This document shows positions 15,446 to 16,308 of a DNA stretch of 16,308 bases, one piece after another (the stretch's first letter is position 1; each line of letters starts with the position of its first letter). The translations under genes were made by a program, and so were the position numbers. The notes under the pieces are model-generated. The model made no database searches. It had not been told where the DNA came from and was given only the letters and a program-made list of their open reading frames with translations. Source of the DNA: CAZMMV01 sp964567475 (GTDB lineage: Bacteria > Bacillota > Clostridia > Tissierellales > Tissierellaceae); NCBI GenBank assembly GCA_964567475.1, contig CAZMMV010000035.1:1-16308 (forward strand). The letters are read 5' to 3'.

Positions 15446-16189
15446 TTAAAAATTAATCAAACTAACAAAATCATCCGCCTTTAAACTAGCTCCGCCAACT
15501 AAAGCTCCATCTATTTGGGATTTACTCATTAATTCACTTACATTATTAGGTTTTACACTTCCACCATATTGTATCCTAACTACTTCTTTTTCTTGTCCAT
15601 ATAGACTTCCTATAGTTTCTCTAATAAATAATATCATATCATTTGCATCATCTGCTGAAGCAGTTTTCCCAGTACCTATAGCCCAAATTGGTTCATAAGC
15701 TACAACTACTTTTTCAATATCCTTTTTATCAACATCTTCAAATGCTTTGATTATTTGATTTTTTATTATATCCTTAGCTTTATTAGCTTCTCTTTCTTCT
15801 AAAGTTTCACCTACACAAATAATCGGCTTAATATGATGACTCAATGCAGATTTCACCTTTTTATTTACAGTTTCATTTGTTTCATTGAAATACTGTCTTC
15901 TCTCTGAATGACCTATTACAACATAGTCAACAGGGATTTCATTAAGCATACTAGGAGAAACTTCTCCTGTAAAAGCTCCACTCTCTTCCCAATGCATATT
16001 TTGAGCACCAAGTTTTATATCAGTAGCTTCTATAGCTTTCTTGACATCCTTTAAAAGAGTAAAAGGAACACAAACTACAGCTTCTACATCCTTATCTAAT
16101 TTATTTGTCTTTATAGCTTCTATTAACTTTAAACCCTCTTCTATAGTATTATTCATTTTCCAATTCCCAGCAATTATAGGAATTCTCAT
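15446..16189 (-). CDS. tpiA: Triosephosphate isomerase
   Basis: Cytoplasmic TIM-barrel enzyme interconverting dihydroxyacetone phosphate and glyceraldehyde 3-phosphate; 247 residues, full length. Catalytic residues are Asn9 and Lys11 in AGNWKMN, His94 in VIGHSERR and Glu166 in the AYEPIWAIGTGK signature that begins flexible loop 6. The phosphate-binding GGSVKPNN and GALVGGASL follow near the C-terminus. The ATG at 16189 has GAAGG about 10 bases upstream. It lies 73 bases after the pgk stop. No hairpin terminator or convincing promoter was seen in that gap, so it is probably read from the pgk transcript. Confidence 0.97.
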   Translation of the reverse strand: MRIPIIAGNWKMNNTIEEGLKLIEAIKTNKLDKDVEAVVCVPFTLLKDVKKAIEATDIKLGAQNMHWEESGAFTGEVSPSMLNEIPVDYVVIGHSERRQYFNETNETVNKKVKSALSHHIKPIICVGETLEEREANKAKDIIKNQIIKAFEDVDKKDIEKVVVAYEPIWAIGTGKTASADDANDMILFIRETIGSLYGQEKEVVRIQYGGSVKPNNVSELMSKSQIDGALVGGASLKADDFVSLINF

Positions 16190-16262
16190 ATTTATCTAAC
16201 CTTCTTTCTATTTTTCATAATATCCAACTTACAAGAGTATTATCATAAATAAATTAATTAAT

Positions 16263-16308
16263 CTACTTATCCTCTATTGCATCAATTCCAGGCAATATCT
16301 TACCTTCA
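16263..16308 (-). CDS. pgk: Phosphoglycerate kinase, last 14 codons only
   Basis: Reading the minus strand in from the window edge gives EGKILPGIDAIEDK followed by TAG (16263-16265). This matches the conserved PGK C-terminus (pattern EGK-LPGI---DK). It is the expected gene upstream of tpiA in the gap-pgk-tpiA-gpmI-eno operon. PGK makes ATP from 1,3-bisphosphoglycerate. The rest lies outside the window. Confidence 0.85.
   Translation of the reverse strand, partial: EGKILPGIDAIEDK

Noticed and set aside
16190..16262. Promoter or terminator between pgk and tpiA
   Set aside because: No hairpin with a T-run and no -35/-10 pair at proper spacing; the AT-rich gap looks like a plain operon spacer.

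Overview
The window is AT-rich, with strong purine-rich Shine-Dalgarno sites and several TTG starts. It carries a clostridial-type glycolytic cluster, a potassium-dependent membrane pyrophosphatase, and the ortA/ortB pair of amino-acid (ornithine) fermentation. Together these point to an anaerobic, low-GC, amino-acid-fermenting Firmicute (Clostridia or Tissierellia). This placement is inferred from gene content; no rRNA gene is present to fix it.

Region 1 (1-3065, minus strand) is a compact cassette read leftward: an alpha/beta hydrolase, a MurF-type Mur ligase whose usual N-terminal substrate domain is replaced by a membrane segment, and a D-Ala-D-Ala ligase cut off by the window edge. An extended -10 promoter lies just upstream. 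The ATP-grasp and Mur ligase folds point to cell-wall peptide chemistry. The membrane location and altered C-terminal motif of the Mur ligase suggest it is not the housekeeping MurF.

Region 2 (3066-6712) starts with a divergent intergenic region holding a near-consensus sigma-54 promoter (GG/GC spacing exact). It drives ortA and ortB (2-amino-4-ketopentanoate thiolase, yielding acetyl-CoA and alanine) and an NhaC-family antiporter. The block ends in a long bidirectional terminator shared with the convergent gene. The other ornithine-pathway genes (ornithine racemase, aminomutase, diaminopentanoate dehydrogenase) are not in the window.

Region 3 (6711-10081, minus strand) is a two-component system: a histidine kinase with an extracytoplasmic amino-acid-binding-protein-like sensor domain, and a sigma-54-activating response regulator with an intact GAFTGA motif. 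The only sigma-54 promoter seen in the window is in front of ortA, so the simplest reading is that this system senses a small molecule and switches on ortA-ortB-antiporter.

Region 4 (10133-16308, minus strand) is the lower glycolytic cluster pgk (last 14 codons only), tpiA, gpmI, eno, then secG and hppA. A good sigma-A promoter inside a 12-bp inverted repeat between eno and secG can drive secG-hppA separately. A terminator follows hppA.

No tRNA, rRNA, CRISPR array, insertion sequence or attachment site was seen. The most interesting points are the membrane-anchored Mur ligase cassette and the apparently self-contained sigma-54 circuit around ortAB.
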